Source: Bacillota bacterium (GTDB lineage: Bacteria; Bacillota; Bacilli; Paenibacillales; Paenibacillaceae). From it: 64,000 bases of DNA. The notes under the pieces were generated by a model. That model was given only the letters and a program-made list of their open reading frames with translations. It made no database searches and was not told the origin of the DNA. How positions within the stretch are numbered: position 1 is the stretch's first letter; each line of letters begins with the position of its first letter. The DNA is taken from assembly GCA_023391635.1 (NCBI GenBank), contig JAEWAQ010000031.1, positions 1 through 64,000 of the forward strand. The letters run 5' to 3'. A program made the translations under genes and the position numbers. Positions 16,334-25,569 of the stretch are shown in pieces.

Positions 16334-17322
16334 ATCCATCCCTCCATAAACTTTCGATTCCGCAAGTTGTCGGGAAACGACTGCCTGTTGCCGCAGATTT
16401 GCATCGCCGTTCGCCAGGCGCTGGCGAAGCCGTCCAGATCCATATTGGGCTGCTTCCACCCTCCTGCGGCGGCGGCGATGCCGACGCGCAACCCTCCGAG
16501 AATGGCAGCCGCGTGAGCATGCGGAGGCACTGCCAGAGGACCGGGGCCGATCGCTTGCAGTGCACGGCGGGACAACGCGTAGGGCAGCACCGACATCGAG
16601 CTCGCGCGCAAGTCGCGGCGATTCAACGAACGATTCAGAAATTCAGCCAATCGATAGACGTTCGGTCTTCGGTTGAAGCTGCCGAGCTGTTCTGACGTAT
16701 CGCTCAGCGCCACATCGATGCCGTTGTCGCATTGCCAAAGGAAGCGCGCCAATCGCTGTGCCGGCACCCGATTGCTGCCGTCCAGGAACAGCACAACATC
16801 CGCTCGGGTCAGCTTGCTGCCCAGAGCCCGTCCAATATCAGGGTTCGACAACTCCGGACGATATACCGTCGTGACCCTGTGATGTGATTGGAATGCGGCC
16901 GACAACGTCGCAGTCGAATCGCCCGGAAGGATGACGATCGTCTCTTGCAGAGGAAGCTGCCGCAACGTCTTCAGCAAGCTGCGGGTCGCTTCCGCCTCGT
17001 GCGCTGCATAGACGATCGCAGACGCCGATCCCCTGAGCGGAACCGGGAGCATTCGAAATCTCACCCCTGCCCCTCTCTGGAAACCTGCCAAATACCGGCG
17101 ACCGTCTCGCAGCAGGATCGGCCATCTCTTCGATCGGCCTCGCCGCCTCACTGCCAACTTGCTCCAGGCACGATGGGCGGCGCTCTCAGCCGCATGCACG
17201 CTGCTTAGCCCGGCAAGATCTATGCTCCAGCTTCTTCCGTCTCGATACCCCTGCGCCGTTACACTCCCTCTCGTGCCCCGGCGAATCCGACTTTTGGTTC
17301 TCCCTTGCTTTCCACGTATCAT
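16330..17322 (-). CDS. GT2-like glycosyltransferase with degenerate DxD motif
   Basis: A 330-residue protein homologous to those at 17319 and 34830. It starts with about 85 Arg-rich residues, then a GT-A fold. Compared with its relatives the motifs are weakened: FIDADMVI and FVDADFTI elsewhere become FLDGSNRV here, and NGSTDG becomes GDSTATL. The later conserved LPYALSRRALQAIG and LAVPPHAHA are kept. It may be a catalytically weak or regulatory paralogue. The ATG overlaps the stop of the upstream relative (ATGA), giving a tandem pair likely made together. Confidence 0.7.
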   Translation of the reverse strand: MIRGKQGRTKSRIRRGTRGSVTAQGYRDGRSWSIDLAGLSSVHAAESAAHRAWSKLAVRRRGRSKRWPILLRDGRRYLAGFQRGAGVRFRMLPVPLRGSASAIVYAAHEAEATRSLLKTLRQLPLQETIVILPGDSTATLSAAFQSHHRVTTVYRPELSNPDIGRALGSKLTRADVVLFLDGSNRVPAQRLARFLWQCDNGIDVALSDTSEQLGSFNRRPNVYRLAEFLNRSLNRRDLRASSMSVLPYALSRRALQAIGPGPLAVPPHAHAAAILGGLRVGIAAAAGGWKQPNMDLDGFASAWRTAMQICGNRQSFPDNLRNRKFMEGWM

Positions 17323-18296
17323 GGCATTGCTTCACCACCCGCCTGCCCTTGATTACCCGAAGCGGAAATATCCGTAGCCGATGCCGCCGCATCGAGCCAC
17401 CACGCGATCGCTTCCAGATGGTCTCCGATGATCAATCTTTCCAGCGACACGCTGCGTTTGCGTTTTCCCCGAATCCGGTTCAATCTTCCTACATTCACTG
17501 CGCAGCAGCGTTTCACGGCGAGCCCGCGGCGAACCAACATGGCATGGGCCAGCGGAGGCACCGCCAGCGGACGGCATCCTATGGCTTCCAGTGCGCGGCG
17601 GCTGATCGCATGCGGCACTGCCGTCAGCGATGCGCCCGCAAGATCGGGCCTGCCGATGAACGTGTTCAAGGCATGTTTGGCGAGTACGACGCCGTGAACG
17701 ACTGCCCGCCTCGTCGGGCCGGAATAGTTGTTCAATGCGACATCGGTTCCCCGCTTGATTGCATCGACGAACTTCCTGAGCGTTGCGCTTGGAATGACCA
17801 TGTCCGCATCGATGAAGAGCAAAATATCTCCCGCCGCTTCCCTCGCCCCGACGGCTCTGCCGACATCGTGGCCGAGCGGCTTCCGGCAGGCGATAACCCG
17901 TGCGCTGCTGGCATTGGCGATATCGAGCGAACCGTCCGTTGAACCATTGACGACCGCGATCACTTCTGTACGGGGATGAACGCGGGCTGCTTCCCGTAAG
18001 ACGCGGGCGAGCGTTCTGCGCTCATTCATCACCGGCACGATCACCGATACGTACGGCGGGCCCGCATCATCGTCGTTTGTCTGATTAGTCATGATGTTAT
18101 CAGCAGTTTTATCCTCTGATTGCGGTTCAACGGTGCGGTTGACATGGCGGATGAAGCGGCTGTTTCGGTGGGCCGCATGTCCGGCAGTTCGTTTTGCGAC
18201 TCGGCTCACGGTTCGATTGACAGCATGAACGGCGCGATTGGCGGTACGGCTGCGTCCGCGGGCGCGGTCGCTGCGTTTGCCCGGATTGTGCGACAA
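17319..18296 (-). CDS. GT2 glycosyltransferase with basic N-terminus
   Basis: The GT-A domain starts at about residue 80 with VSVIVPVMNERRTLARVL, followed by VVNGSTDGSL, GHDVGRAVGA, FIDADMVI and VPHAISRRALEAIG. The first 75 residues are very rich in Arg, Ala and His with no hydrophobic segment, as in the paralogue at 34830. I place the start at TTG 18296, preceded by GGAGAAGGGGGGG; the frame can extend to another TTG at 18329. Such DADM-type enzymes add single sugars to a protein or lipid acceptor. It precedes 16330 with a four-base overlap. Confidence 0.78.
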   Translation of the reverse strand: MSHNPGKRSDRARGRSRTANRAVHAVNRTVSRVAKRTAGHAAHRNSRFIRHVNRTVEPQSEDKTADNIMTNQTNDDDAGPPYVSVIVPVMNERRTLARVLREAARVHPRTEVIAVVNGSTDGSLDIANASSARVIACRKPLGHDVGRAVGAREAAGDILLFIDADMVIPSATLRKFVDAIKRGTDVALNNYSGPTRRAVVHGVVLAKHALNTFIGRPDLAGASLTAVPHAISRRALEAIGCRPLAVPPLAHAMLVRRGLAVKRCCAVNVGRLNRIRGKRKRSVSLERLIIGDHLEAIAWWLDAAASATDISASGNQGQAGGEAMP

Positions 18297-18356
18297 TCTG
18301 TCCAGCCCCCCCTTCTCCGGCCCGGGCAACTGTATCCATATCCGGGAAGAGGTCCT

Positions 18357-19427
18357 TTAATGCAATCTTAATTCCTCTCCCCATCTTTTAATTTTATCCA
18401 AGAATATCGGCAATAAGGTGATTTCCTTCCTGTGTAACCCCTTGGTGATATGGTAGTAAAGATCATATTCCAATACGCGTTGCAAATAAGCCATTTTATA
18501 CAGTTTCATCGGATCTTTTCTAAACTTCACGCCATTTTTCCGCATCTCGCGAGCATATATCCGGACACACTGCCGAAGTATGCGCTCCTCGTCTTTCTTG
18601 AAATCCTGACGGTATCCGAAAAATACGCCGATTAAACTGACCATATCATACCAACACGGATAAAATTTAGCGGATTCCCAATCCAAAAATTTAATATTCC
18701 ATTCGCATTTTTTCACATCGTTGCAACCCATATTTCGCATTTGTAGGTCGTTATGGGTGATGCATAGTCCCGCTTTGATCACTTCGGGAAAAAAGATCGG
18801 GCCCTTTTTGTAAATTTTTTGCAACCGATGATAATGCGGTTCCAACACCGCTTTTAAATCTGCCTGCTTCATTCCTTCGTCCAGATAGCGTAACGTTTCC
18901 TTCATCATTCTCTTTCGTTCCTTGACCATGGTATCCGAATGATAGAAAGGCAGCCAATCTCCATATAAGTCCTTCTGCCATTTATTGAACGTCCGGGCAT
19001 GCAGCTTCGCCAAGGCAGGCACGATCTTCAGAAAATATTTGGGATGAAATTCGATTTGCTCGCTTATGGGGCGGACATGTTCCGTCAGCGCCCAAGCATA
19101 GTCTCCATCGGTGCGAACGCTGTACACCTGCGGGATAACGTCCCGCAGCGTCTTTTCGGCTTTCCGGTACAAGTTGAATTCAATTTCATTCCCCGGTCTC
19201 CCTTTTTTCATCACTTTCAGAATAACGGGGAAGGTACGCTTCCTGACGGTTACTTTCAATTTCCAGACGCCGCTTTTGAAATGAGGAGGCCCGAGCGAGT
19301 TTTTCAAGCATCTCATTTTGTGCTTATCCACGGCTGCGTCCCCGCCGAACCACTTCCTGAAGCTTTTGTCGAATCCGTAGTCTTCCCATCTCTTATATAT
19401 CGTTTTTTCATTGATGGCTTCGCTCAC
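18357..19427 (-). CDS. CotS-like phosphotransferase/kinase-fold protein
   Basis: A 356-residue protein with a eukaryotic-type kinase fold as in CotS and aminoglycoside phosphotransferases: ATP-binding lysine region VILKVMKKG, catalytic loop THNDLQMRNM and metal-binding FLDWESAKF. CotS-family proteins are spore coat components that often sit next to coat-glycan genes. Likely substrate: a sugar or coat molecule, not determined. Start GTG at 19427 with GGAAGGGG eight bases upstream, just past the stop of the preceding gene. This gene is distinctly more AT-rich than those to its left. Confidence 0.8.
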   Translation of the reverse strand: MSEAINEKTIYKRWEDYGFDKSFRKWFGGDAAVDKHKMRCLKNSLGPPHFKSGVWKLKVTVRKRTFPVILKVMKKGRPGNEIEFNLYRKAEKTLRDVIPQVYSVRTDGDYAWALTEHVRPISEQIEFHPKYFLKIVPALAKLHARTFNKWQKDLYGDWLPFYHSDTMVKERKRMMKETLRYLDEGMKQADLKAVLEPHYHRLQKIYKKGPIFFPEVIKAGLCITHNDLQMRNMGCNDVKKCEWNIKFLDWESAKFYPCWYDMVSLIGVFFGYRQDFKKDEERILRQCVRIYAREMRKNGVKFRKDPMKLYKMAYLQRVLEYDLYYHITKGLHRKEITLLPIFLDKIKRWGEELRLH

Positions 19428-19444
19428 AAACAACACCCCTTCCC

Positions 19445-20686
19445 TTATCCATCCAAAATCTTTTTTCGCCACTGCCTGGCGCAAGTGTCGACCGAAAAGT
19501 GCATTCTCGCCGCCAATTCCGCCTGCTCTTGAATGTGCGCCCGCAGCTGTCGATCTTCGATCAATTGCTTCAATCCCTCATACCAGCCTTCTTCCGAATG
19601 CGGTACGATCACTCCCGTCTCCCCATGAACGACCCAATCCGTGTAGGCCGGCGAAGAAGAATAGATGCCGGGAATCTCGCAAGCGGCATATTCCCGGAAC
19701 TTGTTGTTCGTCTTGCAACGATTGAAAGGAGTATCTTCCAAAGGCGCGATGCCAATGTCCCAGTGGCTTCGATACAGTCGGCGAATGAATGTCTCGTAAT
19801 CGGCCTCCGCTTGTACAAACGAAACGGAAGGATGATTTTCGAGACGTTCCGGTACAAAACCGTAAAACTCAAGTCTGATCGAGCTGCCGTACTCTTTCAT
19901 AATCCGTAACAAGGCAGGCACCACGGGTTCGAAATCCTTCTCCTTGCTCGTGCCTTCATACCCGATGACCAGGGCGCTGCCGCTTTTCGGTTTTTTCCGT
20001 TCCCGATCCATCCAGGAAAAATTCACGCTAGCCGGAAAATAGACGACATGGGAATCGTATTTCTCGATCAGCAGTTTCTCGAAATAAGGAGAGTCCACCT
20101 TTACGATATCTGCATTTTCCAAAAAATCGGAAAATGCTTTTCGCCTGCCGGGGTCGGCAAAATATTTACCTCGTTTATCGGTCGGAGGGAGCGCTGCGTA
20201 GTAGTCGTCAATGACATAAACGGTGCGTTTCCCCAGCAGCTTGGCCTGTTCGAAATATCGATAAATATGAGGTTCTACGCTTCTTTGCACGATGACGATA
20301 TCCGCAGCGGCAACGTCCGCGTCGGTCACATCGTGTTTGCTTTGTACTTCGAAGGTGCAGTGTCCTTGTTCTTGAAGCAGGCTTAACGGTTGGCGAATTC
20401 CGATTTGATAAGACGGCAGGTGTTCTGCGCTTACGATCAGCAGATGGGCAACTCTCGCCCCCCCCTCGGACGGTTGCAGCACGGCCTCCGGATCTCCCGC
20501 ATTCGAACCGGCATCAGCATTTTCCTGAGCGTCACGCTCTTCCGTTGACATGGCAACCTGTCCGGTTGCCTGTACGTTACTAAAACCGATTTTAAAGCCC
20601 GCTTCTCTTCCATCGGCAAATCCGCGGATGCGGCCTGCGCGATAACCTAAACGGAAAGAAACCGGGTAGCGCGATTCGAGTTTCAT
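19445..20686 (-). CDS. Family 1-type glycosyltransferase with YxxG tetrads
   Basis: The 413-residue product begins with the tetrad region FRLGYRAGRIRGFADG and continues to KIGFS, followed by a Q/E/A-rich linker of about 45 residues. The rest is a GT-B-like enzyme: a Rossmann-type half (ADIVIVQRSVEPHIYRYFEQ, TVYVIDDYYA) and a second half with VIGYEGTSKEKDF, GIAPLEDTPFNRCKTNNKFR and HGETGVIVPHSEEGW. It is a close paralogue of 21944. AAAGGAGG precedes the ATG at 20686. Probably transfers a sugar onto the growing spore-surface glycan. Confidence 0.83.
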   Translation of the reverse strand: MKLESRYPVSFRLGYRAGRIRGFADGREAGFKIGFSNVQATGQVAMSTEERDAQENADAGSNAGDPEAVLQPSEGGARVAHLLIVSAEHLPSYQIGIRQPLSLLQEQGHCTFEVQSKHDVTDADVAAADIVIVQRSVEPHIYRYFEQAKLLGKRTVYVIDDYYAALPPTDKRGKYFADPGRRKAFSDFLENADIVKVDSPYFEKLLIEKYDSHVVYFPASVNFSWMDRERKKPKSGSALVIGYEGTSKEKDFEPVVPALLRIMKEYGSSIRLEFYGFVPERLENHPSVSFVQAEADYETFIRRLYRSHWDIGIAPLEDTPFNRCKTNNKFREYAACEIPGIYSSSPAYTDWVVHGETGVIVPHSEEGWYEGLKQLIEDRQLRAHIQEQAELAARMHFSVDTCARQWRKKILDG

Positions 20687-20785
20687 GGGTTCCTCCTTTG
20701 TCGGTTGTTTGAATGATGCGAAACCCGGGAAAGGAGGACCCGGACGGCCCCCCGCTTTCAAGCGCCGCAAAATCCCCCTACTCCC

Positions 20786-21919
20786 TTAGACCGGAAACCG
20801 ACGGACGCAATCGATAACCCGTTCCAGGTCCTCGTCCGTCATGCTTGGATGAATCGGCAGCGTCAACAGCCTTTTCCATATGGCCGAAGAAACGGGAACG
20901 CTCGCCTTCAGATGAAGGTAGTACGGTTGCAGATGACAAGGATAATAGTGGACGCCCGGCGCGATATTATGCTCCTGCAGATGCCCGATCAACCGGTCTC
21001 TCATCTCTTCGTTCTCCAGCTTGATTTGAAACAAATGCCAGGAGCTTTGCGCATACGATTTCTCCTGCGGAAGCTCAAGCCACGCCATGTTGGCGAGCTC
21101 CTGCCCGTAACGGCTTGCGATTTCCTTGCGGCGGCCGTTGAGTTGTTCCAATCGATGAAGCTGCACGATGCCGATTGCGGCCTGGATGTCGTTCATATGG
21201 TACTTGTACCCGAGCTTATCGACAAAATATTGCCAGGCATATATCTTTTCACTAGACGATCTGATCCACGTATCTTTGGAAATGCCGACCCATCTTTTTT
21301 CTCTCAGCTTGCGTGCCATCCACTCTTGATTGCAAGTGATGCCGCCGCCTTCGCCGCAGGTCAAATTTTTGACGGCGTGGAAACTGAAGCAGGTGATGCT
21401 GCTGATTGAGCCGATTGCGCGGCCTTTGTAGAAGGCGCCGCATGCATGCGCCGCGTCTTCAACGACTTTAATCCCTCTGGAAAGCGCCAGCTCGTGAATG
21501 GCGTCCATATCGCACGGATGCCCCGCTACATGGACCGCAATGATCGCCTTCGTTCGTTCCGTAATTTTCCGTTCAATGTCCGGGGCGGAAATATTCATCG
21601 TATCTTTCTCCACATCGGCAAAGACAGGTGTCGCCCCTACATAACTGACCGCATGAACGGTGGAAATGAACGTCATGGGAGGTACGATCACTTCATCGCC
21701 CGGTCCGATGCCGAGTACTTCCAATGCCAAGTGCAAAGCGGCTGTCCCGGAATTCAGCGCGACCATGAAGCGGCTTCCGACGTTAGCGGCAAACTCCTTT
21801 TCAAATTGTTCGGTCTTCGGGCCAAGCCCAAGCCATCCGGACTTCAACACTTCGGTTACGGCATCGATTTCTTCTTGACCGATGCTGGGTTGCAATACGG
21901 GAATGTGTTTTGTATTCAC
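20786..21919 (-). CDS. DegT/DnrJ/EryC1/StrS-family sugar aminotransferase
   Basis: A PLP enzyme of 377 residues that transaminates a keto-sugar nucleotide to an amino sugar. Visible features are VLKSGWLGLGP near the start, NSGTAALHLAL, the aspartate in VVEDAAHACGA and the Schiff-base lysine in FSFHAVKNLTCGEGG (about K184). SpsC of the B. subtilis spore polysaccharide locus belongs to this family. I prefer GTG at 21919 (AGGA nine bases upstream) to the ATG at 21937, which lacks a ribosome site. It lies between two paralogous glycosyltransferases. It implies that the glycan contains an amino sugar. Confidence 0.88.
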   Translation of the reverse strand: MNTKHIPVLQPSIGQEEIDAVTEVLKSGWLGLGPKTEQFEKEFAANVGSRFMVALNSGTAALHLALEVLGIGPGDEVIVPPMTFISTVHAVSYVGATPVFADVEKDTMNISAPDIERKITERTKAIIAVHVAGHPCDMDAIHELALSRGIKVVEDAAHACGAFYKGRAIGSISSITCFSFHAVKNLTCGEGGGITCNQEWMARKLREKRWVGISKDTWIRSSSEKIYAWQYFVDKLGYKYHMNDIQAAIGIVQLHRLEQLNGRRKEIASRYGQELANMAWLELPQEKSYAQSSWHLFQIKLENEEMRDRLIGHLQEHNIAPGVHYYPCHLQPYYLHLKASVPVSSAIWKRLLTLPIHPSMTDEDLERVIDCVRRFPV

Positions 21920-21943
21920 CGCCGTCGTTCCTTTCATAGCTGT

Positions 21944-23083
21944 TTATGATGAACTTAAAATCTTATGCTTCCAGTTATCGACGCAAGTCTCAATGGAGAA
22001 ATGGCTCCTTGCAAATGAACTCGCTTGTTCTTTTATTTTCTTACGCAAGGCTGGGCTTTCGATCATCTGTTTGATGCCTTCGTACCATCCTTCCTCGCTA
22101 TGCGGTACGAGATAGCCGGTTTCGCCATGGTTTACCCAACTCGAGTAAGTGGGTACGTTGCTGTAAATGCCGGGAATCATGCAAGCGCCGTACTCGCGGA
22201 ATTTATTGTTTGTTTTGCAGCGATTGAACAAGGTGTCCGCAAGCGGAGCCAGCCCGATATCCCAGGTCAGCCCGTACAATCGGTGAATAAATTGTCGGTA
22301 ATCTTGTTCATAAGGAAAATGGGTAACTCCGGGTTGCCCTCGGATAGAGGAAGGAATAAACCCGAAAAACTCCACCCGGACGATCCCGCCGTATTCCTCG
22401 AGAAGCCGTTTAACCGCGCGGACGACCGGCTTGAAATCTTCCTCCTTGTATGTTCCCTCATAACCGATCACAATTCGGCTGTCTTCTCTTGGGGACTTTG
22501 CCCCTTGATCCAGCCACTCATAGTCGACGGTTGCCGGAAAATAAACGACCCGCGGGTTAAAATGCTGACCGATATAATCCGCAAAAAATTCGGAATTGAC
22601 ATGAACGGTCTGCGCATTCCGCAAAAAGTTGACGAAAGTTTCCCGTCGGACCGGTTCACTATAATAAGGAAATTCCTGAGCTCCCGAAGGAATCTCCAGA
22701 AAGTTGTCATCGATGCAATAAACCGTCCGTTTGCCCATCTGATGAGCCATTTCCAAATATCGATAAGCGTCAGGTTCCACGTTGCGGATGAAGATCACGA
22801 TTTGAGCCGATTCCATATCTTCCTGGCTGACGGCATCCTCCGTTCTCACGCGGAAATTGTAAGTCCCAAGCTGTTTCAGTCGATCGAAGGGGTGAAAGAG
22901 CATCATATTTAACGAAGGCAAATCCGAGGATGCCGTTATGATCAGGGCGATCGGCAGGAGGGTGGTTTGGAGACCTTGAGCGATCCCTTCCTGATATCCC
23001 CGCTCGTATCCGGCATGGCGGCCTCGCTCATACCCTTGCCGGTACGATGTTTTTTTGATGGACACAATGCCCGACTGTTTCAT
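21944..23083 (-). CDS. Family 1-type glycosyltransferase with YxxG tetrads
   Basis: The 379-residue protein starts with YRQGYERGRHAGYERGYQEG, the clearest tetrad run of the leftward arm. The GT-B-like part then shows IVIFIRNVEPDAYRYLE, TVYCIDDNFLEIP, VIGYEGTYKEEDFKPV, GLAPLADTLFNRCKTNNKFR and HGETGYLVPHSEEGW, nearly the same motifs as in 19445, so the two are recent paralogues flanking the aminotransferase gene. GGAAGGAGG precedes the ATG. A cytosolic sugar transferase in the mother cell is the simplest reading. Confidence 0.83.
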   Translation of the reverse strand: MKQSGIVSIKKTSYRQGYERGRHAGYERGYQEGIAQGLQTTLLPIALIITASSDLPSLNMMLFHPFDRLKQLGTYNFRVRTEDAVSQEDMESAQIVIFIRNVEPDAYRYLEMAHQMGKRTVYCIDDNFLEIPSGAQEFPYYSEPVRRETFVNFLRNAQTVHVNSEFFADYIGQHFNPRVVYFPATVDYEWLDQGAKSPREDSRIVIGYEGTYKEEDFKPVVRAVKRLLEEYGGIVRVEFFGFIPSSIRGQPGVTHFPYEQDYRQFIHRLYGLTWDIGLAPLADTLFNRCKTNNKFREYGACMIPGIYSNVPTYSSWVNHGETGYLVPHSEEGWYEGIKQMIESPALRKKIKEQASSFARSHFSIETCVDNWKHKILSSS

Positions 23084-23118
23084 ATAAGCCTCCTTCCTGG
23101 AAGTGCCGGACTACGCTG

Positions 23119-23376
23119 TCAAGATACCTTCTCATTCGTCTGGTGTCCCTGTTCCGTTCCTTCCTTAAGTCCTGTGTTGAACCCTTCGTTATACGCTTCA
23201 TCAAAGCCCTCGTCGTAGCCTTTATTGTAAGCGGCGCCGTTGACTTTGCTTCCTGTCCGCTTTGCTGCGATATTTCTTTTTCTGGCGAACCGCTTGACGG
23301 TTTTTCGCGCTTTCCGTTTCCTCGCAGATATTCGGCGCTTGACGGCCGAAGACTCTCTCCTCCGAGCGTGGATCAT
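23119..23376 (-). CDS. Small basic protein with YxxG-tetrad tail
   Basis: An 85-residue protein with two parts: about 45 residues extremely rich in Lys and Arg (RRISARKRKARKTVKRFARK) and a tail AYNKGYDEGFDEAYNEGFNT followed by more GxxxG steps. It has no catalytic domain, so it is a stand-alone version of the N-terminal region found on the neighbouring glycosyltransferases. AAGGAGG lies before the ATG at 23376. Similar proteins are encoded at 34645 and, frameshifted, at 12924. It could be a scaffold or coat-binding adaptor; no function is known to me. Confidence 0.7.
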   Translation of the reverse strand: MIHARRRESSAVKRRISARKRKARKTVKRFARKRNIAAKRTGSKVNGAAYNKGYDEGFDEAYNEGFNTGLKEGTEQGHQTNEKVS

Positions 23377-23448
23377 GGTGCTCACCTCCTTATGCGCGGG
23401 TGCAAGCATTCGTATCATGCTTGCCTCAGTGATCGCCCGATGCTACCG

Positions 23449-24381
23449 CTACTTGAAAGGCGCGTCTCCTTTCAGCATGGCATCTGCAAGATGGCCCATA
23501 TCGATAGCCACTTTTCCAAGTCGGGCGGCGATTCTCTGCGCGATGATGACGGACGAGACTCCTGCCGATACGAGCGCAACGTCGAAGTCGCGGCGATAAA
23601 CTTCATCCAGGACCCTGGGAACATCCTTTACCCCGTGAACCGGAGCGACCGCATCGATCACGTCGACCCCGCTGCGCCGCAAATAATCCGCTAAAGATAC
23701 CGCAAGGTTCCCTACCGTCAATACACGGCGTCCGCGTGCGATTTTGGATATGAACCCCGCCTCGTGCAACTGATAGTTGACTAAAGAGTCCGTTAACGAC
23801 AAGCTTCGATAATCGATTCCGTGTGCGCGCAGCACGGGAAACGCAAGAGGTTGAAAATTGCGCACTCTCAGCTTGGGAATCCCTACGACCGTAGCTTGCC
23901 GCACGGCATCGGCCAATTCATCGCGCGCTTCCAAATCGGGAACGCGGACGCCCGCGTATGGAAGGAACGGTCCTTCCGTTTTGATTTGTTCAATGCTTAA
24001 TACGACTTCCTGAGCCAGCGTCAGCAGCTCTCCGTCTCCAAGACGAACGACGGACATCGGAATACGCGCTTCAAGCGCATGCAAAATATCGTTCCCTAGT
24101 TGTTCGGCAGGCAGAAGATAGCGATAGTTCTGCTGCAATTGTTCCAAGCCGGTTGCGATAATTTGTTCGACGGCGATTTCCGGCAGAATCGCGCCATCCG
24201 GGAGCAGCGAATCGACGATTCCTTCCACTCCGTCTCTCCACTTGGCCTCGCCATCATATTTTCCGCGATGATATCCCTCGTCATGTCCTTTGTCGTAGCC
24301 TTGGTTATAGCCGGTATTAAAGCCTTTATTATAGTTGGTTTGCTGGTTCGGTCTTTTCTTTTTCTTATGAAGACGGCGCAT
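23449..24381 (-). CDS. GT-D-fold glycosyltransferase with YxxG tetrads
   Basis: The 310-residue protein has a Lys-rich start, then NYNKGFNTGYNQGYDKGHDE and GYHRGKYDG, the longest tetrad run in the window. The catalytic part begins near residue 95 and has VVRLGDGELLTLAQE, the DGE motif of GT-D-fold glycosyltransferases, then VGIPKLRVRNFQP, RRVLTVGN and a Rossmann-like C-terminal half. These enzymes transfer glucose-like sugars in bacterial protein glycosylation. AGGGGGGG precedes the ATG. A third enzyme class thus carries the same N-terminal repeats. Confidence 0.8.
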   Translation of the reverse strand: MRRLHKKKKRPNQQTNYNKGFNTGYNQGYDKGHDEGYHRGKYDGEAKWRDGVEGIVDSLLPDGAILPEIAVEQIIATGLEQLQQNYRYLLPAEQLGNDILHALEARIPMSVVRLGDGELLTLAQEVVLSIEQIKTEGPFLPYAGVRVPDLEARDELADAVRQATVVGIPKLRVRNFQPLAFPVLRAHGIDYRSLSLTDSLVNYQLHEAGFISKIARGRRVLTVGNLAVSLADYLRRSGVDVIDAVAPVHGVKDVPRVLDEVYRRDFDVALVSAGVSSVIIAQRIAARLGKVAIDMGHLADAMLKGDAPFK

Positions 24382-24479
24382 CGTTCACCCCCCCTACCCA
24401 TCGTGTTTTCATTCGTTACCATACTATTCTTTCTAATGTTCAATGAGCCGGGGACAGCCATCCATTTTGTCCACTCCGA

Positions 24480-25565
24480 CTATCCGAATACGATGCCGAG
24501 CAATTCCGACAAACGGTTGCGAAACGTATGTTCGCTCATCGTTTTTTGCAGTCCTCTCCAAGCCATTTCCCGTCTTTCGTTCTCGTGGCTCAAATAATAT
24601 TCGATGTTGCTCACCAGTTCGTCGGGTGAAGAAAAGGTAGCGATGTCATATCCTGGGGTATATAGACCCGTAAGCCCTTCGCGGGCATCCGAGAGCTGCA
24701 AGGAGCCGCAAGCGGAAATTTCAAACATGCGGGGATTGACGGACTGCGCGGGTAAGTGCCGACTGTTGCTGTTATGCGAAGGATCTTCGCCGGAACGATG
24801 CAGATTGATCACGATTTTGGCTCTGCCGTAATGCTTGAAAGTTTCCTCCGGACTGATCCAATCGCCATGGATGCAAGGCTTTAGCAGAGAATAGTTTTTC
24901 AATCTTTCCCACCAGTACCCGACGATTTTCACCTTTTTCCCCCTTAGGTATGCGGCAATTTCATCGAAAAACGCAACTCGGTTCCAAAAAGCGCTGCCGA
25001 TGAAACAAACGTCCGTCTCGTAAGAAGTGTCCGCATAGGTTGGGCGAATATAGTCGGGGTTTACGGCAAAAGGAAGATAATGAACCCGGCTGCAGCCGAG
25101 TTCCCGGTACAGGGAAACGCAGCTCTTTTCAAGCGTGAATACGTAATCGTAATGAGGAGCAATGCCAATGGTCACATCCGAATGATACGGATCGTCCGGA
25201 AGCCAGACAGCCGTCTTTATGCCCATCGCCCGAATTTGATCCGCCTTGTGGACAGGAAAAGTTTGTCCGAGAGCGTCCAGCACAAGCACGAGATCAGGGC
25301 GGTATTCGTCAGCAAGAGCAACCGCATCCTGATCCTTATCCGCTACCGCGACTTCCCGTACAAGCCGCTTCAGTTCCCCGCCGATGCCTTGATCGAGAGA
25401 AGCATAGGGCGCCCCTTGAGCGGGCACGAAAAGCACCTTAACGTCCCGAATCGTCCGAATCCCCTCTAAACTTTTCCGTACGATGGATTCGCATTTTCCC
25501 ATATGATACCCGTAGCTCCATCCTTGCCGGTAGCCTTCTAACCATCCTTGTCTTCGTGATTGCAT
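24480..25565 (-). CDS. CgeB-like glycosyltransferase with short YxxG tetrads
   Basis: A 361-residue protein beginning RQGWLEGYRQGWSYGYHMGK, a tetrad run with Trp as well as Tyr. The remainder is a GT-B protein of the CgeB/Glyco_trans_1_2 type: VWLPDDPYHSD, DVCFIGSAFWNR, YGRAKIVINLHRSG and NPRMFEISACGSLQLSD. CgeB is a spore-surface maturation protein made under sigma-K and GerE control in B. subtilis, so a late-sporulation role fits. The start lies four bases after the SDR gene stop, with AAGG as weak ribosome site. Confidence 0.85.
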   Translation of the reverse strand: MQSRRQGWLEGYRQGWSYGYHMGKCESIVRKSLEGIRTIRDVKVLFVPAQGAPYASLDQGIGGELKRLVREVAVADKDQDAVALADEYRPDLVLVLDALGQTFPVHKADQIRAMGIKTAVWLPDDPYHSDVTIGIAPHYDYVFTLEKSCVSLYRELGCSRVHYLPFAVNPDYIRPTYADTSYETDVCFIGSAFWNRVAFFDEIAAYLRGKKVKIVGYWWERLKNYSLLKPCIHGDWISPEETFKHYGRAKIVINLHRSGEDPSHNSNSRHLPAQSVNPRMFEISACGSLQLSDAREGLTGLYTPGYDIATFSSPDELVSNIEYYLSHENERREMAWRGLQKTMSEHTFRNRLSELLGIVFG

Positions 25566-25569
25566 ATCA

